DNA of 64,000 bases. It comes from Carallia brachiata. Taxonomy: Eukaryota; Streptophyta; Magnoliopsida; Malpighiales; Rhizophoraceae. Location of the stretch: NCBI GenBank assembly GCA_021464245.1, contig JADCRB010000028.1, positions 6,119,067 to 6,183,066 on the forward strand, read 5' to 3'. The position numbers were made by a program, and so were the translations under genes. Position 1 is the stretch's first letter. The number at the start of each line of letters is the position of its first letter. This document shows positions 1 to 14,032 of the stretch, piece by piece. The notes beneath the pieces were generated by a model that searched no databases, was not told the origin of the DNA, and worked only from the letters and a program-made list of their open reading frames with translations.

Positions 1-1154
1 TTCATGATAGTCAAGTTAATCTAAAGACCAACTTTCTTTCAAATTTCATTTGCTATTGATTGTCTTCATCATGAAATAGACTTCCCAAACTTCTTTTCTT
101 AAGTCAATGATAAAATGAGTCAAAGCAACGAAAGAGAGTTAAAAAATAATCAACACAAATGACGCCCAAGTGATGATGTCGGTGAAAGAGTGAGTGATTG
201 AGAGGCTTCAACTGTCTCATATTGGATCCCTTTGAATTATTCTGCGGAACATGACGAAAGGTCTAAGCCAATTTCTTTTTTTTTTTTGGGGTACATCCAA
301 GCCAAAATTACTATTGCCTGAAATATGATTTTCTTATAAGGAGAGACTCAAATTTTCCAATGGTATATGGTCGTAGATCAGTCTATAAGAAGAGTCCAAA
401 TTGGGAGCTTTAGGGCTAAAATTTTTACTATCAAAAGTGATAATTTAATAATATTTGAGTACCTTTTTTTAGTATTAATTTAAGTTTCAACGTTGGCTCT
501 TCTCCTAAAAAAAAATTTATACGCAAGTACAGTGTTGAATTCTAAATTATTTAACAACGTAATCAAATTTTGAGGAGACTCATTTCAGACCCAATAGTAC
601 TTTAATAGGAGTCCTCCTTATAAAAGAAGGTTGAACGAGAATGTTAACGACATAAAAATTAGTCCTAACTTATAAATGAAATGACTGTCATATCCGTAAT
701 AATTTATTTTTTTAGTAAAAAAAAAAGCCCAAACCTTTTTTTTTCTTGTATTGGGGTTAAATCGAAAAAAAAAAAAAGGGAAAGAGGAGAGGGGTTTTTT
801 TATAAACGGAATCCTTTTGTTTTTTTCTTTTGCTTTGCAGCAAGCACCCGAAGAGAATCTCCCACTTTGTTTTAGAGTAACAAAAACCTTATTAACGGGA
901 CGGCCAGGGCTTGTTTCCGTATGTCTGGCGTGCTGTCCTGGGTTTGGCTGTTAAGGCAATAAACCCCAGAAGGTTCTGTCTCCGTCTCCTGCAGCTCTCT
1001 TTGCTTCTAAAACCCACGAATCTAAAGAGAACATAGAATCCCACAAAAAGATTTCTTCAATCAGCTTCTTACATTGTGTGTTGGTGTCTCAAACTGACTG
1101 TTCTCTCTCTCTCTCCCTCTCTCTCTCTCAAGTCTAAAGGCTCTAAACCCCACT
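1..1154 (+). promoter_or_regulatory. Upstream region and 5' UTR of the ankyrin-TPR gene
   Basis: There is no convincing gene before 1155; the two short ORFs near 680-950 run through T- and A-rich tracts and resemble no family I know. A CT-rich stretch at about 1100-1130 lies just before the start codon, as is common in plant 5' untranslated leaders. The transcription start cannot be fixed from sequence alone. The first 650 bases are AT-rich and featureless to my reading. Confidence 0.4.
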
Positions 1155-4100
1155 ATGGCCCCTGATGCTTCTGCTGCTTTTGCTGGTACTACCCAGATAT
1201 CTGTCTTTTTTCATATATCTTAATTTGTGTGTAAATCTTATGTGCGTGTTGTAAGAAATCTTCAATCTTTTTCGAGAAATCTTGAATCTTTTTCAAGAAA
1301 TCTTGAATCTTTTTTTTATCTTTAATCGATGGAAGAGTAAAGTTTGATAATTTTTGGGGTTCTTTGCTTATCTCTTTGCAAAGTTTACTGCTTTTTTTTG
1401 TTTTTTGGTGGTGATCTTTTGATTGGGATTTGCAGATAGGGAAAAGGTTCAGCACTTTCTGAATGCTGCATGCACTGGCAATCTTGATCTTCTCAAGAGT
1501 AGGTTCTCTCTTTCTTTTTTTTTTTTTTTTTAAATGGCTTTCTTATTTGCTTTTCCAGTGGTGAACTGGTCTGCATTTTATCCTATTATTTTTGTGCTTT
1601 TCCTGTGGTGAACTGCTTTACAGTTTCTCTTCTAGTATTGTGAGGTGTTCTATTCGTTTTGGAACAAAGTCTGATTTTGGCGGTTGTTGTAAATAGAAAT
1701 GGCAGAACAGCTAGGTGACGGGAAGGGAATGGCAGAAACTGTGGCAGGTATCAAAGATGCTAACAAACGAGGGGCACTTCATTTTGCTGCGAGAGAGGGA
1801 CAAACTGAGGTTTGCAAATACTTGGTGGAGGAATTGAAGCTCGATGCGGATACAAAAGATGCAGAAGGTATCCGTTCGCTAAATTATTTGTATGCCCTTT
1901 TTCTTGGCAATTTCATTCATGTGTCCTACCAAAAACAAAAAGAACTGCAAGGAGTTGTGTTTCTGAATTTAGTTTTTGCAAATTGTCACCACAAATTTCA
2001 CACCGCAGCATAGCAAAGATATGAGATGAATTTGATTGGGAAAATACTGGCAGATATTGATCCCTTGCTTGGCTTTTTGAGTCCAATCATATTAGATGGA
2101 AGAAAAGGAGATGTTATACAATTTAGGGGGCCTCATGGGATAGAAACAAGGTACTATAATGCACCAGTTCCCCCCAAAAAAGAATTTTTAGTAAGGGGTA
2201 TCTTGACAGGATTTTCAAAAAGTTGATATCCTTATGAATAGAAAGTTGTGAACCTGTGCTTTGAAATGTAAGATGTAAAATTTCACTACACAATGACTGA
2301 GGATATCCATTTAATGGATGAACTTCTTGTCTACACATTTTGACACTGAACCTAAGAATATGACCATGAGATGTGCCGTATTAGTTTCCATTTGTTTATG
2401 AATGTATCTTATTACAGTTTTTTACAGCTTTGATGCGTGTTTCTCTGTTCAATTTGACTGTTGCTTTTGTTAGTGAACTGTTGATTCATATAATTTTCCA
2501 GTGGCCGCTTAACTGTAGGTGAGACTCCTTTACTTCATGCTGCTCGGCAGGGGCATACTGCTACTGCTAAATACCTTCTTGATCATGGTGCCAATCCTTC
2601 TATACCAAGTGATTCAGGGGCCACAGCTTTGCATCATTCTGCTGGGATAGGTAATCTCTCTCCCTCTGCTTCCCCTGGGCAGCACCCTCTTGATTTGACC
2701 TTTTTGTTGATCGATTGAGGGAAGGGACCTTCTATTGTTTGGACTCTTATGTCAAAGGATGCCGTGGTCATTTGCAGGAAACATTGAGTTGCTGAAATAT
2801 TTACTTACCAAGGGTGTTCAGGTTGATTCTGAAAGTGATTCAGGCACTCCTTTAATTTGGGCTGCTGGCCATGACCAACAAGATGCATTAAAAGTTTTAT
2901 TAGAGAATCATGCTAATGTAAGTTTTGCTCTTATTCCTCAACTTGTTGCATTCGAGGACTTGCCATATATCTGTCTTCTTGTGTTTGTGTAATTGTGTTA
3001 GCAAGCCTTTGTTACCTCATCTTTTGAAAGGGAGAATTGAATGATTTATTTTGCTGGGATTAACAACGGTATAGTTTTATGCTATAATTCTGTTTTTATG
3101 GCTTTCTGTATCCATCCCTCCTGATAGAGAGACTTCTCTTGGAAGAAAACTGTTTAAGCATTTGGTATATTGTTTGGTTGAAGTGCAGTTGGTTTAGCAT
3201 GCTCGTGGGCTGTTGTAAGTTTGTCATTTGTCTTATGTACTCAACAGGTAGTCAACTTCCCAATGGTTATGAATTGACACATCAGCTTTATTATCACTTT
3301 TTTCCCTGTCGCATTATATATTAGATTCTCATTCTCATTCTTATTATCATTTTGTATTTGTTTTTTATGTATTCTTTTTGAGGTTATTTCTTGACAGTGA
3401 ACCTGTGCTGAATACTGGATGAGTCCAAAGGCATTATGACTTTCCCTCATTTTTGATGGCCTTTGGATGGTTGAAATATTTTCCTATTTCGCACTGAGCC
3501 AAATTTATAAATTTTGTATCGTTCTTGGACTCTATTTAGTGGTGTCTGTTTGCATTCTTGTAATCGAGTTTGAATGGAAGGATTTGGATGAAGATAAACG
3601 TCAATCTTTTTTAACTTTCTTATATTTCTTTTACTCTTCTCTTTCACATTCCTTGTGTCTCTTTATTTTTTTGTCTCCCCTTTCCTAGTTCCTTTTCACT
3701 TTATTCCCCTGCACTTATCGTTTTCCATCCTTTATTTAATTACTGTTTTCTTGGTCCTTTATTCGTAATTGTTCAATATCATTGGCCATTGCATTAACAA
3801 TCTGGAGATGTCGTTTTATTTTTTATTTATACTGTCTGGTATTCTTTTGCAGCCTAATGCTGAAACTGAAGATAACGTATCCCCATTATTGTCAGCTGTG
3901 GCAGCAGATTCATTAGCATGTGTTGACTTGTTGGTTCAGGTATTTCCTTTGGCATCTAATGCTATGGCCAATTTTCTGAGGTCCCTTGTGTGTATTCCTG
4001 GATTTATAGAAGTTTTTTTCACATATTTATTCATATGATAGCCCCTTTAACTTAAAATTTTTTAAAATTCCTTTTCTGTCTCCAATTGATATTTACCATC

Positions 4101-7100
4101 AATATTTCAGTTAAATGTTTGACTATTTGCCAGTGGTTTCGAACGCAAAGCATTATGTACTTGTATATCTGATATTAAATGCAAATCATGGAACGGACTT
4201 TTAGAGTTTGTCATTTGTGGGAGCTTGAAGATTGTGCAAGGGATGAACTTTTTTGGTGCTTATCTTATTTTATGGTATCCATATGACTGTGCCATTTTAT
4301 GGCTGCTGAACTTTCATACGCAGGCAGGAGCTAATGTGAATGTTCGTGCCAGTGGAACAACCCCATTGCATATTGCTGCTGACATTGGAAGCTCAGAAAT
4401 TTTGAATTGTCTATTAAAGGCTGGGGCTGATGCCAACATCACTGATGAGGTGGGACCATTGCTGCATTCACTTACTGGAAAGATTGTCGCCACCTTTGCT
4501 TTATTCTCTTGTTTGATGCATGCTGTTACTAGTTGGATTGTTGTAAATATTTGTTGCCATATACATGCGTGTGTTTCTTTTGATTGGTTTGGTCAGATGA
4601 ACAGCTAATATTGTGCCATGCTTTTTTTTTCCTGCTGTTTAGCAGCTAAATTGCTTAAATTAATGATCAAGCAGTTCCTTTTGGGTATCATGTTAAAGCA
4701 GTTTATTTAGTATGTTAACTTACTTAACTACAAAGTAAAGTGAGATAGCATTAAACACAAATCATGTGAATGTTGGTTTCGTGTTAGTGCCGTTGAACCT
4801 ATCATATTTTGAACTAATTCAATTCCCTTTGCCAACCAGGATGGCCTGAAGCCTATACAAGTTGCAGCAGCCAGAGGCAACTATGGGGCTGTTAATACAC
4901 TTTTTCCCTCGACCTCCAAAATTGAGACCATTCCAAAGTGGACTGTTGACGACATTGTTGCACATCAGTCTGATGTCAACAAACAAGAGGTATTTAAAAT
5001 CTTAATGAATTGGTTTGCATTTTACAAGACAAATATGAGCTCCCTCACTTGTTTCTAAAGCCACAAATGCTTTCATTTAACAATATGTTTAGAGTTGGCA
5101 TTGGTTTGAAAAGTCTTCCTTTTTTTTTTTTGTATTTTATGGTCTGGCCTTAACTGAACTAAGCACACAGATGCTCTTCTTATAGTTCTGATATCTGAAT
5201 GTCATTCCATATTACCTCAAGGTTAAATGTTTGTGAACTGCTTTCTCTTTTAAGCCTGCAAAACATGGTATTCACAATATGATATGTTCACCATGTCTCA
5301 TTTTATCAGAATCCAAGACACGTCCGTTCATTTTTATTATTATTTTATTTTTAATATTCTAATGACAAAAAAGATATTATAGATATAGTTCTGGCATTTA
5401 AAACCCCCCCCCCCCCCCCACCAAAAAAAAAAAAAAACCAAACACAAAGAACACATGTATTCTCAATTTCTGTATTTTACCTTTAAGATCAATTAGAAAA
5501 CCTCTGTTTATCAAGGGTAAATTTTGCAGGAAGAAAGAGTGAAGCAAAAGGAAGTTAACAATTCAAAGGAAATTGCAGCACCTACAAAGGATCTTCCTGA
5601 GGTATGAATTTTTCACATAGATTTATTCTTGAGTTTTTAATTGATTCTACAGTATTTAGAGCACTTTTCATGATATAGGCGTGAAATGAAACAATAGGTG
5701 CATGAAATTTACCCAGATTGCCGGCACTTACATCACTTGCATCATACCATTATCTTCAATTCCCTGTTTTTGTTTTGCTAGTCTGTATAACCTTCAAGTT
5801 AGCTACAAGTCTCAAATAAAAATCGGTCTTTCTGACAAGTATGAATAATGAGCTCTACATACACCATTCAAATGGAGGAAAGAACATGAAAACCGAATAA
5901 GGTTATGTATATTTGGTGCATGCACATATTATTAATGGAAGTTTGTAAGAAGCAAAGAATGATAGATTGGGATATTGCTTTGCACTGGTAAATTTATGGC
6001 AATGTACTTTCTCCTGCTTGTAGCCAATGTTGTATCTTCTCTTGTGCTTGGCACCCTTATAAGTCCAATGGTCTTGATCAGGTATCACCTGAAGCAAAGG
6101 GAAAAGCTGCAGAAGCAAAATCAAGAGGAGATGATGCTTTTAGAAGAAAGGAATATCTTATGGCTGTGGATGCTTATACACAAGTATGTGATCTATCCTG
6201 TATTAGCATTGGAGAGCTAAATTTTATTTTCCTTCCACAGGTGGGTTGGTTGCTTTATTGAGATGTATCAGTGGATGACATGGAGTTTGAAATGTGGCCC
6301 TTTTCATTGTTTCAAGTGATAAAATAACTGCCAGCTCGCCCACACTTTTCATGCTCCTCTCTCTATATTTCACGTTCTACTTTGTTTCTGTTGAATGTGG
6401 CCTTGGAAATTAAAGTTGGCGTTTTGCTGTGGTATCAAATCTGGAAGTTGATGTTGGCTGTTGCAACATGGTCAATGACAGAGTGGCTGTTCAACAGGCT
6501 AACCTGTGAAATGAAAGCAATGTTCAGAAAAATATGACCAAAAAATTGCCCTTTTTGGGTGGTTGATTTTACTTCCTGACGATGATGTACACAATTTTCA
6601 TACCGGATATTGGAAATAGTTTAGTCGCTTCCCCAACCATTACATTTGCTTAGCTTTGTTGATGTGAATCAGTGCTGACTTGGCGTTACATTTGCAGGCT
6701 ATTGATCTAGATCCTACAGATGCTACATTGTTTTCGAATAGAAGTCTATGTTGGCTACGCTTGGGTCAAGCAGATCATGCATTATCTGATGCAAAGACCT
6801 CCAGAGAATTAAGGCCAGATTGGCCAAAAGCTTGTTACCGTGAGGGTGCAGCTCTGCGGTTGCTGCAGGCATGCGCTCTCTTCTCATCTTTTTAGTTCAT
6901 AAAACCAAAATCATTAAGTGACATTGTACCAGGATTTATGATGATCTTGCGATCGCAGAGATTTGAGGAAGCAGCAAATGCTTTTTACGAGGGCGTGAAG
7001 CTGGACCCCGATAATAAAGAGCTTGTACAAGCTTTTAGGTTTGCAAACAAATGCTCTGTGCATTCTTGTACCCCAACAGCAAACCCATCTCCCCGCCCCC

Positions 7101-7300
7101 GAACCCCCATTAAAGGTGTCCCTGTCATTGATGCTTCTCTTTTCATCCGTGCGCAGGAAGACCATCAGTGCATTGATTTTGAGCATTTCAGAGTTTAACA
7201 TTGAGTTGCTTATATTTTAATGATGCACTTTGCATGTCTTTACAGGGAAGCAGTTGATGCTGGGAGAAAGTTTCATGGCACAGATAATAAACAACCGTAA
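1155..7300 (+). CDS. Ankyrin repeat and TPR domain protein, 13 exons
   Basis: Exons read by splice signals: 1155-1185, 1436-1498, 1697-1867, 2519-2650, 2778-2917, 3853-3939, 4324-4449, 4840-4989, 5530-5601, 6082-6183, 6698-6868, 6959-7038, 7246-7300. They sum to 1380 nt with every phase matching, giving 459 residues. Exons 2-8 encode ankyrin repeats, with typical G-x-TPLH-A and LL-x-x-GA-x-x-N phrases at roughly residues 20-270. Exon 9 is a charged linker. Exons 10-13 encode a three-unit TPR domain (about residues 327-440) with the usual A-x-x-x-Y/F and NRS-x-C-x-x-L-x-LG-x-x-x-A-L-x-D signature. Architecture and length match the plant ankyrin-TPR family (Arabidopsis TPR10-type). TPR domains of this kind often bind Hsp90/Hsp70 C-terminal peptides, so a co-chaperone or scaffold role is inference. 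Intron 11 has a GC donor at 6869. A longer first ORF is ruled out because the start at 1155 follows a leader-like region and is in phase with exon 2. Confidence 0.92.
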
Positions 7301-8442
7301 TTTCGGGGCACATCAGAGATGAAGATATTTGTTCTCGTTCTTCATCTTCAAGAGTTTTTAAGAAGCTGTTAGCTTTTCTTTGGTAACAAAGCTACAAAAG
7401 GGAACGTAAGGAGAAGGAAAAAGGAAAGGGGAGAGAGAACTTTCTTTTGTAATCCCCCAATAGAAGCTAAACATTAGGGGGAAGTTAGGATAGGGAAATC
7501 TTTTGACTACTCCAAAAAGACTCTTTTTTTTTTTAAAGTTCATTGTTGTTTTACGGTTATAATATGACCAACATCAATGAATTTTTGGAATTGTGTAAAT
7601 ATTTAATACTTTCAGACAACAGTTCTCCAATCAATGTGGTAATGTGGAAAAGGTGGTTTCAAGATGGTACTAATTTTACCTCGACTACCAGATGGCATGG
7701 ATGGTGGTTAGTCTAATTTTCTTTAAATTACTGGGTAACATGGAATGAAGAGGGTAATAGTAATGACTGAATGGAAATTTTTAGAAGAAAAACTGGGTTA
7801 TGCTTCTGGCAGCAATGTGCTGTGGGGTGGTGGTCTTGCTTATTATTGCTAAACTGTGTAATTATCGATTATATACTGGGTAAAAGTACATATGAACTGA
7901 GAGATGAATTGATTTACTCTTTATATATATATATATTTTTTTTTTAAGTCTATTGTATATTAATTTTAATAATTTTATACATCATAAATTTTTTTTAAGA
8001 AAAAACATATAAAAATTAATAAAATTTATAATTAAAATTAATATATAATAAATTTATAAATGATATATGTAATACTTAATTCGATCTATATTTAATCTAT
8101 TTACCTCAATCAATTAGCCTCTCTCTTATATGATTATCGTCGCTCTATCTAATGGCTAACCTCTACAGGTTCATATATGACCAAATTCCGACTGGCCAGG
8201 CCTTTGGGTTGTGGCCTCTTGTGTCCATTGTTTTCATTATGAGAAATCTGCGCACTGCCAAAAAATCTAGAGGTTACACGTGTTAGGCTAAAGCACTTCC
8301 ATACAGCATTCAGGACATGTGGCTCTAAGTAAGCAAGCACTTAAGACCGGTCAGGACTCACTCAGACATCTACAGCATGTACAATGCTTGAGATCATTTG
8401 TTGTCGCTTTTTTCTCGTAAATTTTCATTCCCAAAGGGAAAG
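7301..8442. other. Intergenic, 3' UTR of ankyrin-TPR gene and upstream of GNAT gene
   Basis: Bases 7301 to about 7600 are probably the 3' untranslated region of the preceding gene. A (TA)n microsatellite lies at about 7922-7935, followed by AT-rich sequence to 8100. I see no gene, RNA gene or clear promoter element. The ORF from 8398 that leads into the GNAT gene begins with TTG, not ATG, and is not used as the start. Confidence 0.4.
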
Positions 8443-9878
8443 ATGGCTCGCCTGCTAAGCATCAGTGTGAAACCAACATACGCATGCAAAGGTACTAAAC
8501 TACTTGACCATGAATGTTGGAAAAAGTATTCAATTGGCCATACAAGAACAAAGCCTGTGAGTAGTAGGAATGAGGGTTGTATTGTGCAGTGCTCTATTAT
8601 ATCTTCAGCCTCATCAGCTACATCAGCAGCCGCTCAGCAAGTTTGGGTTGAAGACAGAAGAAGCTGTGGAGACAAAGAAGAGAAGCTGGGGGTTTTGGTA
8701 AGTCAGTTTGGGTGGCAGGTAAGAAGGTTGGCTGAAAATGATCAGAGTGAGATGAGGGAAGTGGCTCAAATACAAGCTGAAGCATTCCACACACCAGTTG
8801 CTCTCTTTGATGATATATTTTTCCAATTCTTCAAGGTCCTTTTTTTAACCCTTTTGTAATCACATTGGATTTTCTTTTGGGTTTTTTTTGAAATAAGAGA
8901 GGGTGAGGGAGAGACTAAGGATTCGAGTCTGCGACTTCACAGGTGAAAACACTCATTTTAACCATCTAACCTTGATTGGTTAGAAGCAACAAAAGGGGAA
9001 AAAAAAAAAAAAAAAAGCCTTCTTTAATTTCTTAAGGTTATCACATCACTAAGATTCTAAATTGCTGGTTTTGTTGCCTCCACAAATTACAGGCTGAAGT
9101 GCTTTCTGGGCTTCTTTACAAACTTAGGAACTCACCCCCAGACAGGTAATTATGAGCTATGTAAGTAGACTATCGCAAGGAATACAAAAGAGTGTGTTAA
9201 AACTAACCCTCCTTGGCACACGAGGCTGGGCATGTAGAAGGTCATACGTACGTATTAATGTGTTATAGTTCACTTAAAAGGCAGAATACAACCACTAGAG
9301 ATTTTCCAATCAATAAGGATCTAAACATTGCTCAGTCTTTTGATAGGTCGAAAACTCAACTTGGTGCTTAAGGTTATTCACTGCAAAACATGACAATTAT
9401 CTTACCGTTGACAGATACGCATGTTTGGTTGCTGAGCCTGCAGATGATTCTTCGATATCTGGAGGGAAACTTGTAGGCATTGTGGATGTCACAGCATTGA
9501 GAGATGAAGCTGTCCTCCAATGCCTGAGTGAGGCAGATGAATATCTTTATGTTTCAGGGATAGCAGTCTCAAAAAATTTCAGGTAAGATTGTACCATCTT
9601 AGTTATGGTTTTGACGTAGTTTTTGTTTAACTAATCCATAGTTCTCTGCCAACAGGAGGCGGAAAATAGCAAGTGTATTGCTCAAAGCTTGCGACGTGCT
9701 TTCCTTTATGTGGGGTTTTGAATATCTTGTCCTTCGAGCATATGAAGATGATTATGGTGCTCAAAAACTGTACAGAAATGCAGGTTACAAAGTGGTTTCG
9801 AGTGATCCCCAATGGGTGACTTGGATAGGTAGAAGACGACGAGTGCTTATGATCAAACAGTCTGCTTTGCAACACTAG
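8443..9878 (+). CDS. GNAT-family N-acetyltransferase, probably plastid-targeted, 4 exons
   Basis: Exons 8443-8835, 9093-9145, 9415-9582 and 9656-9878 join in phase to 837 nt, 278 residues. The first ATG in the frame is at 8443. About 70 N-terminal residues are rich in Ser, Lys and Arg with few acids and look like a chloroplast transit peptide. The GNAT fold follows: 'REVAQIQAEAFH' (motif D/C region), a beta strand 'LVGIVDVTAL', then 'YLYVSGIAVSKNFRRRKIAS' leading into the acetyl-CoA-binding helix, and 'LYRNAGYK' in motif B. The pyrophosphate-binding R-x-x-G-x-G/A signature reads R-R-R-K-I-A-S here, so the usual Gly is Lys. The family acetylates lysines and N-termini, with plastid GNATs doing both; the exact substrate cannot be read. 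Intron 1 carries a repeat-like stretch with an A run (about 8890-9018). Confidence 0.88.
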
Positions 9879-11143
9879 CCGGTCGACATTTATGCAGGGC
9901 ATGCCAGAGCTATGTATGCTTGGCAAGTTTGCTTCTTTGTAAAGAATACAAAATCCATAAGAAGGTTCAGCTGTGAAATCTGATTGTGGAAAAAGCACAT
10001 TCAATGTTGAACAAATTTATGAAGAAGCAGTCCCAGCATGTGCATTTTCTTATGAACAGGAAAAGAAAAATACATTAAGGCTAGGCTACGATGTTTCAAA
10101 CATTGGGGAAACAGAAATCAAACTGACAAGACATAGAAGTAAAGTAAGTATGAACCAAAAGATTTCTAAAGCTGAGAGGAAAAAATGCACTTAATAATAT
10201 AGACATCCAAGTTCAGTCATGATACATTATTGGAAAACATATCTATGATGGAGCAGAATGGAGACAAAGCGGACGAATGGACTACGTCTGTACCTTTTTA
10301 AGTCCACCATTGCAACGTAAACAAGGATTCAAAATTGAGATCCACCATGTGGCAATGTAAGAAAGGAAACACGAGAGGCAAGCAGTTCATCCAACGACAT
10401 CTATCCATTATTATTATTTTTTTTTTCTGAATTCAATACAATTTTCATAATCCAATAATCCATATCCAATAATCCATATCACTTTGCTTCATGTATATGC
10501 TTTTTTTTATGTTGTCAAGAAGATTTATTTGTCAAAATGTTTCTAGGTGCTAGGTTTCGAATTTTAGTTGTGGAGACGATAAGCCCAGCAATGGTACCAG
10601 CAGACCATGTGGCTGATAACTACAAAATGAAAAAATTAACATAAAGAGAGGAACCTGTAAGGGGACACAAAAAATCGGCAGACTTTCTTGGCAATGGGAA
10701 CTTAAGGTGCAACTCGAAAAGAATGAAACTCGAGAGAGCGGGTAAAAACAATGTAAATAAAGTTCAAAAGGGTCACAACCTGAAGCAAGAATTAGACTTT
10801 TTCTTACCTTTATAATCCCTTATACCTGTAACCAAGCCTCATTTCAAAATTGAGGAAAACTGTAGAACAGAACGGTAGGCCCTTGACGCAAATGAATAAC
10901 AGCTTTGTAAAGCAAACTCCTTTTCATCTTTCTTCCTCCAGGAATACCTGCTATACAAACTCAACAATTGTGTCTCCTAATGCCATCTGACGATTATGCC
11001 TGAGTGTGCAGTAATCACTGCAGATTAGTGTACCGAGCTTCTGAAATTGGCCCAGGTCAGTTGTTGGGCGATCTTATGCCATGCAGCACCAGTCAAGCTT
11101 TGGCATGTGCCATATGGTGCAGTGTGTCCGAGAACAAAGGTTA
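9879..11143. other. Intergenic between convergent GNAT and RF2 genes
   Basis: The two genes converge, so both 3' untranslated regions fall here. An AT-rich block with a short tandem duplication of 'ccaataatccatat' lies near 10455-10480. The ORF at 9973-10194 has no recognisable domain and overlaps the probable 3' UTR. No other feature is supported. Confidence 0.4.
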
Positions 11144-14032
11144 TTAGCGGTCTTCCTCTTTATCTAATGAGGCAGATAAATAGCTCAAGATGAAGCCATC
11201 TAGCTCTCCCTCCAGTACAGAGTCTGTGTCAGAGACCTCATAATTGGTTCTAAGATCCTTTACCATCCGGTAAGGCTGCATCAAGAACAAATTGCAATGT
11301 AAGCTGGTGTTGTCAATGGGATCTTACCTGAACATAAATAAGAAAACTGCTACGCTGCTAGAGCATACATGGAGTACGTAGGTACGAATCTGGTTGCCCC
11401 AACTAATATCCGTGAGTGACTGTGTATGTTGTTTATTCATCTGAGCCTGGCGAGCCATCTCGAGCTGGTCCAATCGAGACTGGAGCACTGCCATTGCTGA
11501 AGCCTTATTCAAATGTTGTGACCTGTTATCACAAGAAAAAGATCAGCATCAAGTAGAACAGAGGGGAAGTTCTTGATTCAATGTTGGCATAAACTAATAT
11601 TGCAACTTCCTTTATGTGTTAACTTTGCAAACCTTTCATTTTGACAAGTGGCAGTGATTCCTGTAGGGATATGGACTATTCTCACGGCACTCTCAGTTGT
11701 GTTAACATGCTGACCCCCAGCTCCCCCAGCACGAAAGCGCTCTATACGGAGATCAGATTCATTGATCTGTACATGGGTAAATCCATCGCCCAGGATTGGA
11801 ATTACAGCAACTGCTGCAAATGAAGTGTGCCGGCGCTTTGCACTGTCGAAAGGTGAGATGCGTACCAACCTGTGCACCCCTACCTCTGCCTTGGCATACC
11901 CATAGGCATATTCACCATCTACTTTAATTGTTGCACGCTGAAAAAACATTGGTATCAGGTTCGAAGCCTAATGGGTGCTCAAAGAAATGGACTCAAAATT
12001 GCAGTTTGCTGAGATATAATTGATCAAACTACAATTACCATCTTGCCATTCAAACATTCAAAAAGAAGGAAAAGGCAACTGAACAGGAAAGCGCTGTGGA
12101 GAATGAAATGTGCAAGGTACTTGCTCGTTTTGCAAAAAGAATGAAAGTAACTGATTACAAATTAAGGCATTGAGATCAGAAGCTGAACCTTGATTCCTGC
12201 AACATCACCAGCCATCTCATCCACCACAGTTACTCCATAACCACGTTGTTGAGCCCATGACTTGTACATCTGCATCACCATTTTTGCCCAGTCCATGCTT
12301 TCAGTACCCCCAGCCCCAGCTTGGACCTGGATTGTGCACCAATAAAAAAAGGGTTAAGTTCTGAAAGTTTCAATTAACTTTGTTCTATCACCTAAATGAA
12401 GAGAGAACCAAAATTCAATAGCTATGGAGTTCAGCATTGTTCTGCTTATTTCTAGATTTGAGAATGAAGAGCATGGATGTGAAACAACCTCTATGTAACA
12501 AGAGCAAGGATCATGTTCTCCGGACAACAAAGCTTCAAGCTCTTTCTCCTTGGTATTTCTTCTCATCTGAAGTAAAGCTTTCAATGATTCCTGCAGGAGG
12601 CAGAGAATTCTAAATGAATAAATGCTTGCATCGAGGGATTATAAAGAGTAATCTAGAAGTTTTATGTCTGTGCTCTAGATGCAAACTGGTGATGTGCTAT
12701 CAGTACTTGATTACATCCATCTTAAATCTCATTTAATTACTTGTGTTTTGCACTACTTAACTACTTATAACACTACAACAAAGCCACCATCTAATGCAGA
12801 ATTAGTCAGTACTTTAGTTCATAACTAAAGCTATTCAATTCACCATTTGATACATTTACAAAATCAGTAACCTTCTTCTCCATGCTGGACTGAACATCCA
12901 ATAAAGCTATCATAAGCATAGGCCAATTATTGTACTGATCAGCATATGCAAAATAAGTTTCGCATAAAACAGCCAAAAAGTGAGACATCATTTCACTAAT
13001 TGCTATGTTGTGCAAGATACAAGACAACAAAACATGAAGCAAAACGAATAGATGTCTAGAATGAAAAGTGAAAGCCTACCGTTTCCAAGTCAGAATCATC
13101 TTCCTCACGAGCCAGCTTTATCATGTCAATGTGCTCAAGCAATTCTTGTTCAAATGCTTTCACTTCTTTCATTTTACCCATCAGCAAACCATGCTCGCGG
13201 CTTATCTTTCCAGCATGCACGGGATCATCCCAAAGGTTTGGCTTATTCAACTCTGCTGATAACAGGTCCAACCTAACCATCAACTTTCTCCACTGCCCAC
13301 ACAGATTTAACAACATCAGAATTCACATCAGACAGATTTAAAAAAAAAAAAATAGAAAAAAAGATAAAATTCGACCTACAATCAAATGGACACAAATTCA
13401 AACTCCATATACTGCATTTGACCCCCAAAAAAAAAAAATTTCAACTCCAGCAAATAATTTGGGCTTGAAAAAATAGCTTACACCTGCAAACGCTTCTTGA
13501 TAACTTGGATGGATTGAGCAATAGCAGCAGCATGACTCCTCCAATCGCTCTCGCTTTCATCCAAAATTGTCCAATTATTAGCAGCAATTCCATCAACGGT
13601 CAGTCCATCAGCGGTCGATAATTCCACGGCTGCTTGAGTACTAAACAAGCCAAAACTGTACGGAGTTGTGACCCTCGGAATCAAAACTGGAGCAATCCCA
13701 GAAATATTCCTCTTCAAAAAACCATACCCAGAAATCAAAACCTCATCATTCCTCCCCAAAGTCTTCGAAACATGAAAATATCTTGACAACTTAAAACAAG
13801 ACCCAGATGGGTTCTTTACGGTTCTGAGAAAAACTGAAGACAACCTAGAAAACAAAACCTTGTCCTTTTCATTTGGAGACGAAAAAGTTTGAAGCTTTGA
13901 GGAGTCTTGAGGTTTGTCTTGGGGTTCTAATAAACAAGAGAACAAGAAGTGAACATGTTGGGTTTTAGTGCAACGGTTTTGCAAGAGAAGCGAAGAGCTT
14001 CTGCGAGACCTTTTCAGCAGCAAAGATGACAT
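11144..14032 (-). CDS. prfB: Organellar peptide chain release factor 2 (PrfB type), 7 exons
   Basis: In transcript order the exons are 14032-13484, 13292-13080, 12590-12489, 12326-12189, 11937-11633, 11522-11369 and 11275-11144. They sum to 1593 nt, 530 residues, with all phases consistent. The ATG at 14032 is used; the frame is open further upstream but only from a TTG. About 150-170 N-terminal residues rich in Ser, Arg and Lys form an unusually long organellar targeting region. The rest is a class-I release factor: a helical domain, the codon-reading tripeptide SPF at about residues 362-364 (RF2 type, UGA/UAA), and the peptidyl-tRNA hydrolysis motif GGQ at about 408-410 inside '[13 protein letters not shown]'. 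The C-terminus has '[11 protein letters not shown]' and the final 'KDLRTNYE' region. It terminates translation in mitochondria or plastids; which one cannot be decided from the presequence alone. Confidence 0.94.

Noticed and set aside
5403..5437. C-run followed by A-run in an intron
   Set aside because: Simple sequence in intron 9 of the ankyrin-TPR gene; may be a polymorphic or error-prone site but no function is indicated.
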